Made by a program: the position numbers and the translations under genes
In this document: positions 45,972 through 56,943 of the stretch, in pieces
How positions within the stretch are numbered: the first letter of the stretch is position 1
How the letters are laid out: each line of letters begins with the position of its first letter
Notes under the pieces: model-generated
The model's input: only the letters and a program-made list of their open reading frames with translations
The model's database searches: none
What the model was told of the DNA's origin: nothing
Source of the DNA: Blasia pusilla
Lineage: Eukaryota > Marchantiophyta > Marchantiopsida > Blasiales
Direction of reading: 5' to 3'
Assembly: GCA_050084515.1 (NCBI GenBank)
Contig: CM114271.1
Coordinates: 24,118,001 to 24,182,000 of the forward strand
DNA: 64,000 bases

Positions 45972-46550
45972 TCAAATTGGTTTGTTTAAAATACTTTGCA
46001 CTTCTTTGAGGGACACAATTGGTTGGTGGATTCCTACTCCTACCTCCGACTCTCTTAAAACTACAAGCAACACATAGTATATGTGCTTACAAGGGAAATA
46101 CCTTTTGCCACTTGTCTCTCTTTGGACAAAGTCATCACATGAACATGTGGAAAAGCAGCTGATGTGCACCACATACACCCCTATGACACTTGAATTTATA
46201 GTGTTGTTCCTGACCCAATACATCCTTCCTATTCCATTGCCACTGTGGACATCTTTTGTGGCGATGATCTCCATTTTTGCCTCTCAAGCTGATGCAATTC
46301 GCTTTGCTCTCTCCACCGTTGGCCTACACATTCTGTTTCTCTTCATCCCATTTCTAGACTCAAACAGAAATAGTGGATTGAGATCATCCACCTTCTCCAG
46401 GTACATGTTGATGTCAATCTTGGGTTGAATACGAAATGCGAAGGTCTCTGTAATGCGAACATGCTCCAAACTTCCTCCGTCTACGAGTCTAAAACCGGCA
46501 CTTGTAAGATTTTCCACTTCGTCTCGAGTGCAATTCGTACCTGCAGCCAT
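45972..46550 (-). pseudogene. SWIM zinc-finger part of MULE-like transposase
   Basis: Two open stretches in one frame, separated by a single TGA near 46280. The downstream one has the SWIM pattern CSCDDFVQRETS...FPCKHIYYVLL (C-x-C-x(n)-C-x-H, about 46160-46100). SWIM fingers stand near the C-terminus of MULE and FAR1-type transposases. The upstream stretch starts MAAGTNCTRDEVENL. Taken with the other remnants at 46620-49935 on the same strand, it is most simply the end of a dead transposase gene. Confidence 0.6.
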
Positions 46551-46619
46551 GGGCCAAATCGTGGGGGTATTCCGCCGAGCTCCAACGGCAGCCGGATAAG
46601 ACTTGCGGAAAGCGCAAGA

Positions 46620-47590
46620 TTAATTTGGGCCGAAGAAGTACTTCAATTGATCCCCGGTCCTTGTGAAACGATCAAAGATTTTGAGTCCCCAAAACCCAGG
46701 CAGTGGTCGTCCAGTCCTTGTACAATTCTTATTTAGGAAAGTGCCGCATGTTCTCCTAATGCCATCAAATCCTGCCCTGCAAGTGGGTCCATGTCTTGGG
46801 TTGCTCCGAGATATATGCCACCGTTTCAGGTTGCAATCCACCTCCATGACCGGAATCCCATATTGTTGAACCACTCAGCGACCGGATGTTGCGAACTTCC
46901 AACAACGGAGGGCTTTTGAAATAAAACATTCACTGATTTTGGAGAAGTTACTCCAACGCGGATTTGGGAGCGGTCCGGGGTCCCCGAATACCTGGGCGGC
47001 GTAATTTCTTCATCTAAATCAATCACTAGATTCGTTCCTCGATGCTGCCTCTTCACCTGCCTGAAGTCAAGATACTTATCTGGTCTCCACGAGTCTCGCT
47101 CGGATTGCTCTACCACCATCTGTATGGGACGTCTTGAAACGCGCCCACGAATATCCCCACCACTGTGTACGTCTTGCTCGAGGGGAGTTCCTGCTATGCA
47201 CCGGTTGAAGGCTTCCACATAGATTTTTCATCACAGATCTCTGATGCCTACGACATAGAGCTCGTAGATCAAAGGCCCCCTTCCTTTTGTTATGCCTTTT
47301 GTGAGGAAGATATGGGATGCTGGAGAATGTAGCATTGCTCTTGCCTGGTCTTGTTGGCATGCCTCCACTAGTGAAATTCTTTGGCATGCTTGTGACAACC
47401 TCCAAGAGGAATGAACACTTTGTGCTCCACTAGTGAAATTCTTTGGCATGCTTGTGACAACCTCCAAGAGGAATGAACACTTGTGCTCCACTTGTGTTGG
47501 GGCAGAGGGCATTTCAATGAATGTTCAATCCCTACAACGACGGCAATGTGAGAAGGGAACGAAAATAGCTCAGAAGTCAAAGAAATAAGC
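46620..47590 (-). pseudogene. Unclassified coding remnants between SWIM and DDE-like parts
   Basis: Minus-strand open pieces such as MEAFNRCIAGTPLEQ, RRPIQMVVEQSERDSWRPDK, GTNLVIDLDEEITPPRYSG and WFNNMGFRSWRWIAT. They look like protein but match no domain I know. There is a short direct duplication around 47370-47480, with CACTAGTGAAATTCTTTGGC occurring twice. May be an inter-domain part of the MULE-like gene. Confidence 0.35.
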
Positions 47591-48021
47591 TACGTGTCGA
47601 AACCAGACGGGTTGCAAGGCCAAGGCATCGCATGAATGACTCTGCGAGCCGTTGGGTTCCGACGTTTTGCAACACCCAGGAACCACCTACTGCAACCCGT
47701 ACGATTTCGACGGGTTGCAAGAACCTTTGGCCACTCCGGGCTGGAAGATCCAAGTGCAAGTCATCTGAAACCCATCCGGGTCAAACTATTTGCTGGCCTT
47801 GTATACATGCGACTTGCATACTTGTATACGGATTGCACCAAAATTCTTGATGCAACCTGTTGGTTTCCGACTGGTTGCACACTCAGGCAACCCGTCGCAT
47901 CCGACAAGTTGCTTGGTTTCTTCGGTTTGAAATCCCTATAGTTCCCACGCTTCTCAACTTGAGCTGCAACTTTTCAAACAATTCTCAGCGTGAGCTTGAC
48001 AAGACGAAATAGTGAACTCAC
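47591..48021. repeat. Palindrome cluster in MULE-like region
   Basis: At least four copies, the best at 47693-47719 (GCAACCCGT...GACGGGTTGC), others near 47645, 47852 and 47886. They lie between coding remnants, as in introns of the ParB-MTase-like gene. Confidence 0.75.
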
Positions 48022-48600
48022 CTACCACATGAAGTTTCCCCATTGTCTCATACGTACAGTCCACCAACTCAACCAAGAGCAGAACTCTTTGTACTTCCCC
48101 TCAATTGCATGCATCCTCCACCACCCATGAAGTTCTTCTTGGCATTCCATGGCATGTTTCAAGGTTTTGTTGTCCTTGCAGCGTTGGAGTAGAGTGACAT
48201 GCTCTGTCCTCTTATTCTCCTTGATGCAAGATTTGGTGTACAGGGTCACAGATTGTTGCCAATGGAAAGCATCCGACCTTTCCCTCTCCGGTTGAACCTC
48301 TCCACCCCATAACACTTCCCTGATAGCAATCCACCCAGGTTGTGCATTGTTCGCCATGAACCCATAAATTTCCGGAGGTGGCCTTTTGTTTTCCTTCACC
48401 CCCTCCAATAAGAGTTACCACCACATCTTCAAACTGCCAACGTCTTCTGCTTTTACTTCACAGAAAAATATACTTTTGAGTCCCTTCTCCACATGGTCAT
48501 AAACGTGAGCACCCATTATCAACCATCCGTTCAACACTCTGTAGCAAATATCAAAGCTTACCTAGCTCCCGTAAAGATCTTCCCCTTCCCTCATTCGATC
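48022..48600 (-). pseudogene. MULE-like transposase, DDE-region remnant
   Basis: Encodes MGAHVYDHVEKGLKSIFFCE, VKAEDVGSLKMWW, PEIYGFMANNAQPGWIAIRE, then SDAFHWQQSVTLYTKSCIKE and KEFCSWLSWWTVRMRQWGNF. The pattern of a GFMADxAQ-type strand followed about 30 residues later by an FHW...S helix is that of plant MULE-like transposases. From memory of this group an Asp is expected where this copy has Asn (FMANN), so a catalytic residue may be lost. Frame breaks are present near 48410. Confidence 0.5.
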
Positions 48601-49935
48601 TATAAGATCGAGGCCACTCGACGGACCGGTGGTTGACATTTTGAAGACATAGGCCCTGGATCCTTGGCCTCCCTGGCCCATGAACTACCATCTCTGAATG
48701 AATGGAAATCTAGAGTTGGCCTTGATTGTGGCAATAGCATCCATTTCGGTTGTCTTTCCATCCAGTACCCGCATTTGACGCAACAAATTCCGGAAGCATT
48801 TAGGATCAGCGAGAAATGAGAGATTTTCCCAAAGTTGTTTCTCCTCAACAGCCGTGATCTCGCTCTGTCCAGGGATTCCAAGCAATTGTTACAAATTTGT
48901 GATACTGTTGTGAGCTTGATCACTCCGGGCTTTGAACCCGGAGAGTTTCTGTAGACCTTGGCAACTTTCTTCGCCACATCCTCCTTGATGTGTCTCTGAA
49001 TTGCATCGGTCAAAGGATGAGTGTGGGAGCCAACATGAAGTGCCAGCCTTATGTACTCTAACGTGGAGCCCAAGTCGTGGACAATGAAAAATATTTATGC
49101 AGGACACGCTCCAACGCAGAAGGGGGATGCCTGACAATGAGGACATCGATGGCCTCCCGGCCGTATGGTGGCAGCGACCTCATATGGAGTTTTTGCATTC
49201 TTGGGGGGAATTACGACGTATTGACTCGCCCGTTGCGCTCTAGATACGGGCTTGCTGGACTTCTACACTCCAAGGCTCCAATGCATTGGCGGTGGGAGAC
49301 AATCCAAGGACCATATGGAATTGAAGCACTAGTCCGTTGAAGCCTGCACCATCGATGACAATTAGACTTTCTGTCCATACCCTTCAAGCGTCCTCCATCT
49401 TTCTTTTGAGCAAGAGCAGCAAGTGGAGGCAACTCAAAAATGGAATTACCTTCGTACGTGGGCGGCAGCTCGTCGACAAGAATGTGCTTGAACATTTTCA
49501 AGGCCATAGACGATAGCAAACTATTGCCTGATATCCGCAAGAGGAACGAGTAGGCAGACAGAGGGCCCGGTTGGTGTCCGACAGATCCATTGAGGTTCAC
49601 AACATCCGGAATGTCTTCAGGAAGTACAACATTCTTACGAGCGTGTGAAGTTGGAGTCGAAGCCGGATCTACTGAGCTAGGAGTTGAAACGTAGAGCTCG
49701 GTGCACTAGGAAATTCTCGACTGTCTACTTGGGAAACAGAGGAATTCAGGGGCAAGCCGTAAACTCTGTATTGACCATTTGCTAGAGGTAGGAGATTCCA
49801 TACTTTACGGTCTACAATCACTGGCTCGACTGTCTCACCTATTATGTCTTCCGTATCGTCCATCCTAACATCCTTGGATACAAAGATGGTTCCAATTTGG
49901 AGAAGAAATCGAACTGAGAGAAAATTTTCATCCAC
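48601..49935 (-). pseudogene. MULE-like transposase N-terminal part with GCM/FLYWCH-like zinc finger
   Basis: From 49935: MDENFLSVRFLLQIG, VWNLLPLANGQYRVYGLPLN; then SSMALKMFKHILVDELPPTY (49500s), HRQCIGALECRSPASPYL, GGHRCPHCQASPFC and LALHVGSHTHPLTDAIQRHI. The spacing C-x4-C, C-x2-C and H-x-H is like the WRKY-GCM1/FLYWCH fingers at the N-terminus of MULE-type transposases. It is followed by ENLSFLADPKCFRNLLRQMR and NSRFPFIQRW. At least three frame changes and two stops. Confidence 0.5.
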
Positions 49936-50060
49936 TTCTATGAAAGACTCACGAGCTTGCGGTCAAACGATTTCAGATTGAGGAAGGGCCGCTAGATGAC
50001 TGCCACAAGTGACCTTCATATAATTATCCATTCCCAAAAGATTCCAGCGGGAGGAGACAG

Positions 50061-50085
50061 AGAATGAGAATGAGAATGAGAATGT
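50061..50085. repeat. GAGAAT microsatellite
   Basis: Four tandem copies of a GAGAAT-type hexamer. Confidence 0.8.
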
Positions 50086-50184
50086 TTAATTTATAGTGAA
50101 TAGGGACTCAGATTCTCCTGACAGAATTTGACTGACAAGATGAAGTTTGGTAGGTGAAAATGTCTGACACAATGGATTCAATTC

Positions 50185-51062
50185 TGTTGCAACCTATCGG
50201 AGTCAAGTGGGTTGCAGAATTTGGGAATCAGAGACGTTGGTTGCGAAGCATGCACTTCTTTTTGTTGGAACCCGTCGGAGTCCGTTGGGTTGGTACCCCC
50301 TTCTTGCCGACCAAAGGTCTTTTGAGTCGATTTTGCTAGCATCAAACACAAGATATCGCTTGCATATGCTAAGGCAACCAATTTTTGGGGACTTTTGCAG
50401 GATTGTCCAACTCAAGGTAGATCTTGTGACCCGTCGGATTGCAATGGGTTGCCTCGGAACTATGCGTTGTCGCATTGTTACCCGAGGGATAGAAAAGCGT
50501 GCAACCTGTTGATAACCAACGGGTTGCCCTGGTACCTTGCCTATTAACTCAAGATAAGCAAAGCGTGCAACCCGTCGGCTTTGGACGGGTTGCACGCTTC
50601 TGCCTCACCTTGTAACGCTATCATAAAGGATGATAGCATTACAAGGTGCAACCCGTTGCTCTCCGACGAGTTGCGCGGATGCCGCGCCTTCTTGCACAAA
50701 GACGGCGGAGGCACGCAACCCATCGGCCTCAGACGGGTTGCGCAATTGCCTCACCTTGTAAAACTTACATTAAGGAAGCAACCCGTCTGTTTCCGATGAG
50801 TTGCGCGAGTGCCGCACCTTCTTGCCCAAAGAGGGCAGAGGCGCGCAACCCTCCAACGGGTTGCGCTGGTACCTTGCGTTCTTGTTCGAAAGACGGCATA
50901 GGCGCGCAACCTATCGGTCTCGACGGTTTGCGCGGGTATCTCGTGTTCTTGTCCTACGACGGCGGAGGCGCGCAACCTGTCGGTCTCTGACGGGTTGCCA
51001 CGAGGACGGATGCCTTGAACCCTCGGGAAGCGTGCAACCCGTCGAAGCCGTCGAGTTGGTTT
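50185..51062. repeat. Dense palindrome cluster upstream of locus 2
   Basis: About a dozen palindromes in 0.9 kb, starting near 50190, 50429, 50500, 50567, 50648, 50715, 50778, 50846, 50907, 50971 and 51035. The copy at 50567-50593 has complete 10-bp arms GCAACCCGTC / GACGGGTTGC. The spacers between 50640 and 51000 are themselves similar (GCCGCGCCTTCTTGC..., GACGGCGGAGGCGC), giving a degenerate unit of about 65 bp. Confidence 0.9.
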
Positions 51063-51148
51063 TTTTCACGTCCAGACTTCCATAACGGCCGGCACGTCGC
51101 CGTCGAAAGGACAATGCGACCCAACAGTCAGCCCAACGGCTCGAAAAG

Positions 51149-51156
51149 TATAAATA
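51149..51156 (+). promoter_or_regulatory. TATA box of locus 2
   Basis: TATAAATA in CGAAAAGTATAAATAGGC, conserved with locus 1. The ATG of exon 1 is at 51442, leaving a 5' UTR of about 260 bp. Confidence 0.75.
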
Positions 51157-51249
51157 GGCAAAGGTTTGCTCATTTCCGGTTTTTCCTTTCGCGATCTCAA
51201 TTGCTCTTCCGCGCAGCAGCTGACTAGATACCAAGGGGCGCTTTACATA

Positions 51250-51395
51250 GCAACTCATCGCGAGACTATTCGAGCGACTCATCGCGAGACGATTCGACCA
51301 AACAATCGCGAGACGATTCGAGATACTCATCAAGGCGACTCATCGCGACATCAGCAAGGCGACTCATCAAGGTGATTCCTCGAGCCGATTCATCG
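51250..51395 (+). repeat. Short repeats in locus 2 5' UTR
   Basis: Repeated GCGACTCATC and ATCGCGAGACGATTCGA units (about six). A shorter GATGAGTCAC/GCGACTCATC version lies in the 5' UTR of locus 1 (about 45200-45260), so copy number differs between the loci. Confidence 0.75.
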
Positions 51396-51441
51396 TGCAC
51401 AGAGAGAAATTCCTTGGCCATAGGAGGCATTTTTGGGAACA

Positions 51442-52072
51442 ATGACGAGGAAAAAATCTCAAGCAACCAAGGCTTGGAGCTTCACTCCCAAGTCCATGAG
51501 GACTCTTGCGTCACCATCTCCAGGGCCTCGTTCGGCCAATGAGATAAGGCAGCAAGAAATCGAGGAGCGGGAAAGGGAAGCGGAGATGCACAAGCAGGAG
51601 CTTCTTGCAAAACGTGTAAATGAGGGCGCTCAAAAAACGCTCAGCAGAGGCTGAGGCATCGCAAGCCTTGAAGAAAAGGATTGCCGACGAAAAGCGTGAA
51701 AAGAAGCATCTAGACGCGTCGGTGAGGAGAGCAGAAATTGGCAAAAGCTGGGAGGGAAAAAGTGATTGCCATTGAAGAAAGCCCTGCCCCTCCAACCAAA
51801 AGAGTTGAGATACAGGAAATGTCCCCGATGAAGTGCGAGGACACAATCAATATAACGGAAACGACATAAGTTCAAGTGACGGACAATGAGGTCATGAGGA
51901 CCGCCAGCGTGGTGATGGTGGACATCGCTGAAGAAGCAGGAGAGCGGTCATCCTCATCTCTAAACCCAGCGGAAGAAATTGACCTCTATCAGATCGACAA
52001 GTTTCTAGTGGACTTGCCAGCTGCTGTCCTAGAGTAATTGGTTGGCCAAGACACCAACCCAACTTCGAGCGG
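51442..52072 (+). pseudogene. Locus 2 ParB-MTase-like gene: exon 1
   Basis: Starts MTRKKSQATKAWSFTPKSM and goes on EIRQQEIEEREREAEMHKQE, homologous to locus 1 exon 1. Frameshifts near 51630 and 51740 and a TAA near 51866 break it. The last part (VQVTDNEVMRTASVV..., SSSLNPAEEIDLYQIDKF) is readable up to the donor CGAGCGG|GTAAG at 52072/52073. Charged coiled-coil-like composition. Pseudogene. Confidence 0.6.
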
Positions 52073-52170
52073 GTAAGAGAGGATATGTGTTCTTTGAGTT
52101 ATGTGAAGGCCCATGCTGCAATTCAATGGAAATTCAGTGTAGCTTATTGACCTTGTCCCTGTTGTGACAG

Positions 52171-52642
52171 GTGGTAAAGCAGATGGCAATGATTGAGGGC
52201 CAGAACGCCCCGAGAATTCCACTTTGCCGATTGCAAACAATGGAGTAAACGTCAGCGAAATTCAGTCTGACGAGGATATTGCGAAGCTGAAACAATCGGT
52301 TATGACAGCATCCTACGTCGACACCTTCCCTCCGTTCTATGTTCAGCCTTACGATGAACATGGAACCCAAGCGTTGGCTACGGAGGACTTGGAAGCGCTC
52401 GACACATTCTGGAGGATGAGAGATCAGGAATTCAGAAGGGCGATAGAGGGGACGGAATTCAGCTCGATGCGGAACCTATATTTCTTCATCTAGGATGGAA
52501 ACCACAGGTTCATGGCATGGACCTAGTTTGCAGAGGGGCGCCCAAACTCATTGGAGGCATATTTTTGCGTGAAGGCAATCGTGCTACATCCATACCCTCA
52601 TCACATGGCGACGGTGGAGATGGCCATGCATGCCATGAACAC
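52171..52642 (+). pseudogene. Locus 2 ParB-MTase-like gene: exon 2, ParB-like domain
   Basis: 472 bp with the same splice borders as locus 1 exon 2 (473 bp): acceptor TTGTGACAG and donor AACAC|GTAAGTTTCC. It encodes IAKLKQSVMTASYVDTFPPF, YVQPYDEHGTQALATED, MRDQEFRRAIEGTEFSSMRN. The GNHR motif region is interrupted by a TAG (the Trp of IWDGNHR has become a stop near 52492) but is still legible as DGNHRFMAW. A 1-bp loss near 52240 shifts the frame. Confidence 0.5.
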
Positions 52643-52775
52643 GTAAGTTTCCTCTTGCTGCAAACCGTCGGACTCCGACAAGTTGTTTGAGTCGCCACTA
52701 TTTTTGGGATGTTTTTGGTCGAAAGCAACTCGTCGGACTGACGAGTTGTTCGACAAATCACTGGTTTAGGATGTT
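52643..52775 (+). other. Locus 2 intron 2, left part
   Basis: Starts GTAAGTTTCC and contains two palindromes (about 52661 and 52727) plus TTTTTGGTCGAAAGC. It is cut at 52775 by element C. The intron resumes at 61788 with TGTTTTTGGCCGAAAGC. Confidence 0.75.
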
Positions 52776-52882
52776 TGTCATGCGAATCCCCATCGTCATA
52801 CAACATACATCGCTGACATACCATACTCACATACATACATAACATAGACGAGAGTATCCACAAACGCAAGTGTACCACAACT
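52776..52882 (-). repeat. Element C split repeat B2 (outer)
   Basis: 107 bp, TGTCATGCGAATCCCC...GTACCACAACT. Copy of 53251-53359. Not present beside A1 at 61422. Confidence 0.88.
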
Positions 52883-53250
52883 AAAATCCGTGAAAGACCT
52901 ACTGTCATAAAACACGTTTACAATCACATACAATTGAGCCAAACCCACTCCACGATGGGAGAATCTAGGTCGAAGCTTGGAAACACCATAGCCAAGAGCT
53001 CTACTCACTACCAAGGCTAACTCCCCAAGCATAGCAGGCTCAACTCAAAGAACTGATGTTCTTTGAGGGCAAGCCACCTTATATCCTCCAACCTAAGAGC
53101 GGGCCCCTCTTTGGGAAAGTCACCCCCAAGTGAGTAACCCCAACCCTATGTATGGAACAAAGACATCTCTACCAAGCCACTACGGTCCTACATAAGGAAT
53201 GGCCTCTACCTGACACTATACTCTACGACATAATCCGTATGGTCATGGAA
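52883..53250 (-). repeat. Element C terminal repeat A2
   Basis: 368 bp, AAAATCCGTGAAAGACC...CCGTATGGTCATGG. Near-identical to A1 at 61422-61787 (366 bp). Confidence 0.9.
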
Positions 53251-53359
53251 TTTTTCGTGCGAATCCCCATCGTCATACAACATACATATTTGACATACCA
53301 TACTCACATACATACATAACATAGACGAGAGTATCCACAAACGCAAGTGTACCACAACT
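53251..53359 (-). repeat. Element C split repeat B1 (inner) with polypurine tract
   Basis: 109 bp homologous to 52776-52882. Immediately inside (53360-53368), CGCCCCCTA reads TAGGGGGCG on the element strand. Confidence 0.85.
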
Positions 53360-53525
53360 CGCCCCCTAAGCGGCGGTTAGGTCCTCTAACTCCAGGTAGC
53401 CTATACATCTACTACATGCTATACACCTTCTTGGGTGCCCGAATCGAAGGCCGGGTGCTAGGTTGCCCCATCGTTAGTCGCACATCGTAATCCATATCAT
53501 GCAAAGATCAAGTCATCTACCTCTC

Positions 53526-55000
53526 CTAAGTACATCGAGGACAAACCCACCTTCCAGTAGGCACAACATCCAAACGTGGAGTCAAACACATCATGTGCCA
53601 ACCCCTAGAACACCGATCACACACCAACATACGGGTTGCGTTACGGTGAGACCCACACAACATGCACCTCAAGCTAGCACGTATCATGGCTAAGCTTGGG
53701 TCACAAGATACCATCCACATTTGGAAGATGACATGGCGCACAATTACGCACATGGTCCTTCCAAACAACTCCATCACGACCCTCCAACATGAGAACTCGA
53801 AGCCAACACCTCACGCACTCGTAAAATAGTGCGGCTGCCGTCACATCCAACGTTGTCGGGCAATCTGCTGCAAATAGACATAGTCCCCACATGGAACCTA
53901 CGAATCGATGGTCGATAACCTCCACCCGAATGGTTGCATACATAACGTATCCCTGTGTTGAGCAATGGCAAGATTCTCAAAGGCTGTTGGCATAACTCTC
54001 CGAAAGAGCTCCGCCCGGCCGAGAACACACCCTCATCTACATCTCGGGTCATCAAGGTCCACCACCTCACTAGACTCCCAACAATTCTTTGTTGGCAAGT
54101 CCGGATCTCGGCCGTATAATGAAAAATAAGGTGAGAAGGAAGCCAAGGATGCTTGGCGATCGAACCTATACTCCATGGCTAACCATGGCAACTGAATATC
54201 CCAGTCTCCAAGATGCCCCTTCTGTAGGCCATACTTGCGCAATGCCCTCTTTACCGTCTGAACCACACGCTCAGCCAAACCATCCGCCTCTGGATGATCT
54301 CGAGGCGTGGTCCGATGATCAATCAACGCCTTGTCACACAAGACCGAAACTCACCCTGAAACTCAGACTGGTGGTCAAGACTTCATTTGGTGCACCAAAA
54401 TGACTAAGCACTCTATCCGAAACGCATACGCCGTTCCCTCACTTGCCTTGTCCGTAATGCCACCAACTCAATCCACTTGGAGAAGTGCTCCACCATCACC
54501 AACACATATCGATGATGTCGATCAATGGTAACGGTCCCGCAAAGTCCACACTCCAACGGTAACCCAACCCCATAATAGGCAAGGGGTGTAATTGTGGTGT
54601 AGGGGCATTAAATGATGCCCTCACCCGGTCACAAACCATACAACGTGACACCAATCTGCTGCACTGAGTATGCATGCCACGCCACCAATATCGCCAAGCG
54701 CAAATAAGCTATACGTGACGCTTTACCCCAAAATGTCCCAACTCCTCATGGGCATGTCGCTGTGCGCTCTCTTTGAGCCAAATGTGGCACTACTCGTACT
54801 CTACCATCCTCCCACATGCGGAGAATATGTGTTCCCTCAATCGATACCTCTTAGCACGTTGAAGAACACGGTCTCGCTCCTTGGCACTCACTATGCCGGC
54901 ACCCTCTTGGTCCGTAGGAACTCCAACACCAACGCATCATCATGAATATCACGCTGATCGGTACCACCATCTCCAACCTTAGGATCGAAGGATGGCCATC
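53526..55000 (-). pseudogene. Element C integrase with C-terminal PHD finger
   Basis: PHD finger intact: CMLC, CDRC, WHMMC, CPRC with C4HC3 spacing (about 53665-53530), ending RWVCPRCT-stop as in B. Upstream on the element strand are HPEADGLAERVVQTVKRA with the catalytic Glu (54300) and RWSVDFAG with the first Asp (near 54550). The second-Asp motif is damaged by a small deletion (LTTSLSF where B has LTDQGTQF, near 54370). The HHCC part (54660-54770) is frameshifted. Conservation of the PHD residues between C and B, despite wide divergence elsewhere, suggests the finger was functional. Confidence 0.82.
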
Positions 55001-56735
55001 TACCCCTCGACTAGAGTAAGATATCATGTGGTCCTCCATACTAGAGTCCACCCTAACCAACATAAAAGGCGGATGCATGCCAACTGGCACCATCTCCTCA
55101 TCAACCTCGCCATGCCATCTAGCCCCGATTGTATCCTCTTGGCTAGTACATGGGTTCCTACTCAACCCATCAAAGCATCAAGGTTGGCAACTCAGGTCTA
55201 TGTACCACCTGGAAGTCATACTCTGTAAGATAAGAGCCCACCGTGCAAGCTTCCTGTAAGCTTGTCCGACTCCATCAACCACTTGAGCGGCTGGTGATCA
55301 ATAACAAGGGTAAACGTGTGTGCCAAACAAGTAACACCTAAAGTGTGCCCACCCACACTCTTGCCAAGCACTCTCCCTCATATGAACTATAGCGCGACTC
55401 CATTTGCATTATTCGACCGACTTGCATAGGCCACCACAAACTCCATGTGCTCATCATCATGTTGTGTCAACACCGCTCCAAGTCCCAACCTACTCCAATT
55501 AGTGTGTATCTGAAATGGGCGCCCTCGATAGGTCTCCTCAAGATAGGCGCCGCCACCAACCAGGCCTTAAGCTCCCAAAAGCTCTCTCGATCATCTTCCC
55601 AAAGGTGCCACTCTTGATCTGATTTCAGCAATTGGTTCAAAGGCTTTGCCATAGCACTAAATCCCTTCACATACCTCCGATAGTAGTTCGCCAATCCCAT
55701 GAATGCTCGAACTCTACTCACATCTACCGGACGCGGAATAAGTGCAATAGCCTCCACCTTTGCTTGCTGAACTCCCAAACCACCTGGATAGATCACATGA
55801 CCCAAGTACTCAACATCCTCATGGAAGAACTTACACTTTCCTGGATGCAAACGTAGACCATGAGCTTTCAACCGCTCAAACCCTAAACCCTAAATGCTCC
55901 TCCACCGTGTTACTGAACACCAAGATATCATCAATATAACACTGAACAAAATCCAACCCTGCTAGGATCCTGTCCATCACTCTTTGAAACTCGGCAGGTG
56001 CATTCTTCAACCCAAAGGGTAAGAATTTCCACTAGTACAAACAATCCTTGCCATGAGAGTTGACACCCCAAAATGTTGTCTTGGCTTTGTCACTCTCCCG
56101 AATCGGCAATTGATGGTATCCTGCCCGAAGATCCAAATTACTGAAAATCTTTGCCTGTCCCACCACATCAAAGATCTCCTCAGGTGTAGGCATGGCATAC
56201 CTATCGGCCTTGGTTTGCCGATTGATAGGACGGTAATCTCCACACATCCGCCTATCCATGTAGTTGCCATGCATATCCTTTTAGCGAGCATGACAAGTGG
56301 GCGATGCATACTCTCCATGCGACAACTCCACTAATCCAGCCTCCAAAAGGTCCAACGTCCTACTCTGAATCAGGTCCCTCTCCATATCACTATATCGGTA
56401 GGGACGACGGAAGATTGGCGTATCACTAGCCAAATCAATCCGTATACCGGGTCCAACCAGAGAACCCAACTCCTTCATGCTAAAGGCAAAACAACTCTTA
56501 TAAGCACGTAGGAACTGTGTCAAGCGTTGTTTCTCACCTCCCGTAAGCTTGGGCCCAAGTAATGGCTCCCAAGTCTCCTCCATTGGCATACTAGAGGGAG
56601 AGGCGATGCCATTGGTGCTACATAACCCCTCACAAGATGATACACCCTTAGCTACACCATCATCTCGAGCAAATAACTCCTCCACCAAAGATGAGCAACC
56701 AACTCCACATGCCCAACCATTACATCCCATTTACT
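55001..56735 (-). pseudogene. Element C reverse transcriptase and RNase H
   Basis: RT: FRRPYRYSDMERDLIQSR (near 56390), CGDYRPINRQTKADRYAMP, SNLDLRAGYHQLPIR (56250-56100), then CYIDDI (near 55940) with an intact catalytic box, LRLHPGKCKF, EYLGHVIYPGGLGVQQ and RVRAFMGLANYYRRYVKGF (55850-55660). RNase H fragments follow around 55100-55550, with several frame breaks. A telomere-like AAACCCTAAACCCTAAA (55878-55894) interrupts the frame between YIDD and KAHGLRLHPG. Confidence 0.85.
55878..55894. repeat. Interstitial telomere-like motif in element C RT
   Basis: AAACCCTAAACCCTAAA, two and a half units of the plant telomere repeat CCCTAAA. Elements A and B have no such repeat here. Confidence 0.7.
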
Positions 56736-56943
56736 CCAAGGATGCAAAATACTACTCTCCTCGCCCACCGATGCCTCTACCGCCCGGTAGCCATCGAGCT
56801 CATTACAAGGGGTGGAAGACCCTGACATAGTCAAGTCGACGCTCGCCATACCAAGACTCAAAATCCAAGTCAAACAATTCAGGTCCATGGCTGACCCAAC
56901 ACATGACGTCGTGAAGCCTCGTAAATAGAAGCAACCATTTGCC

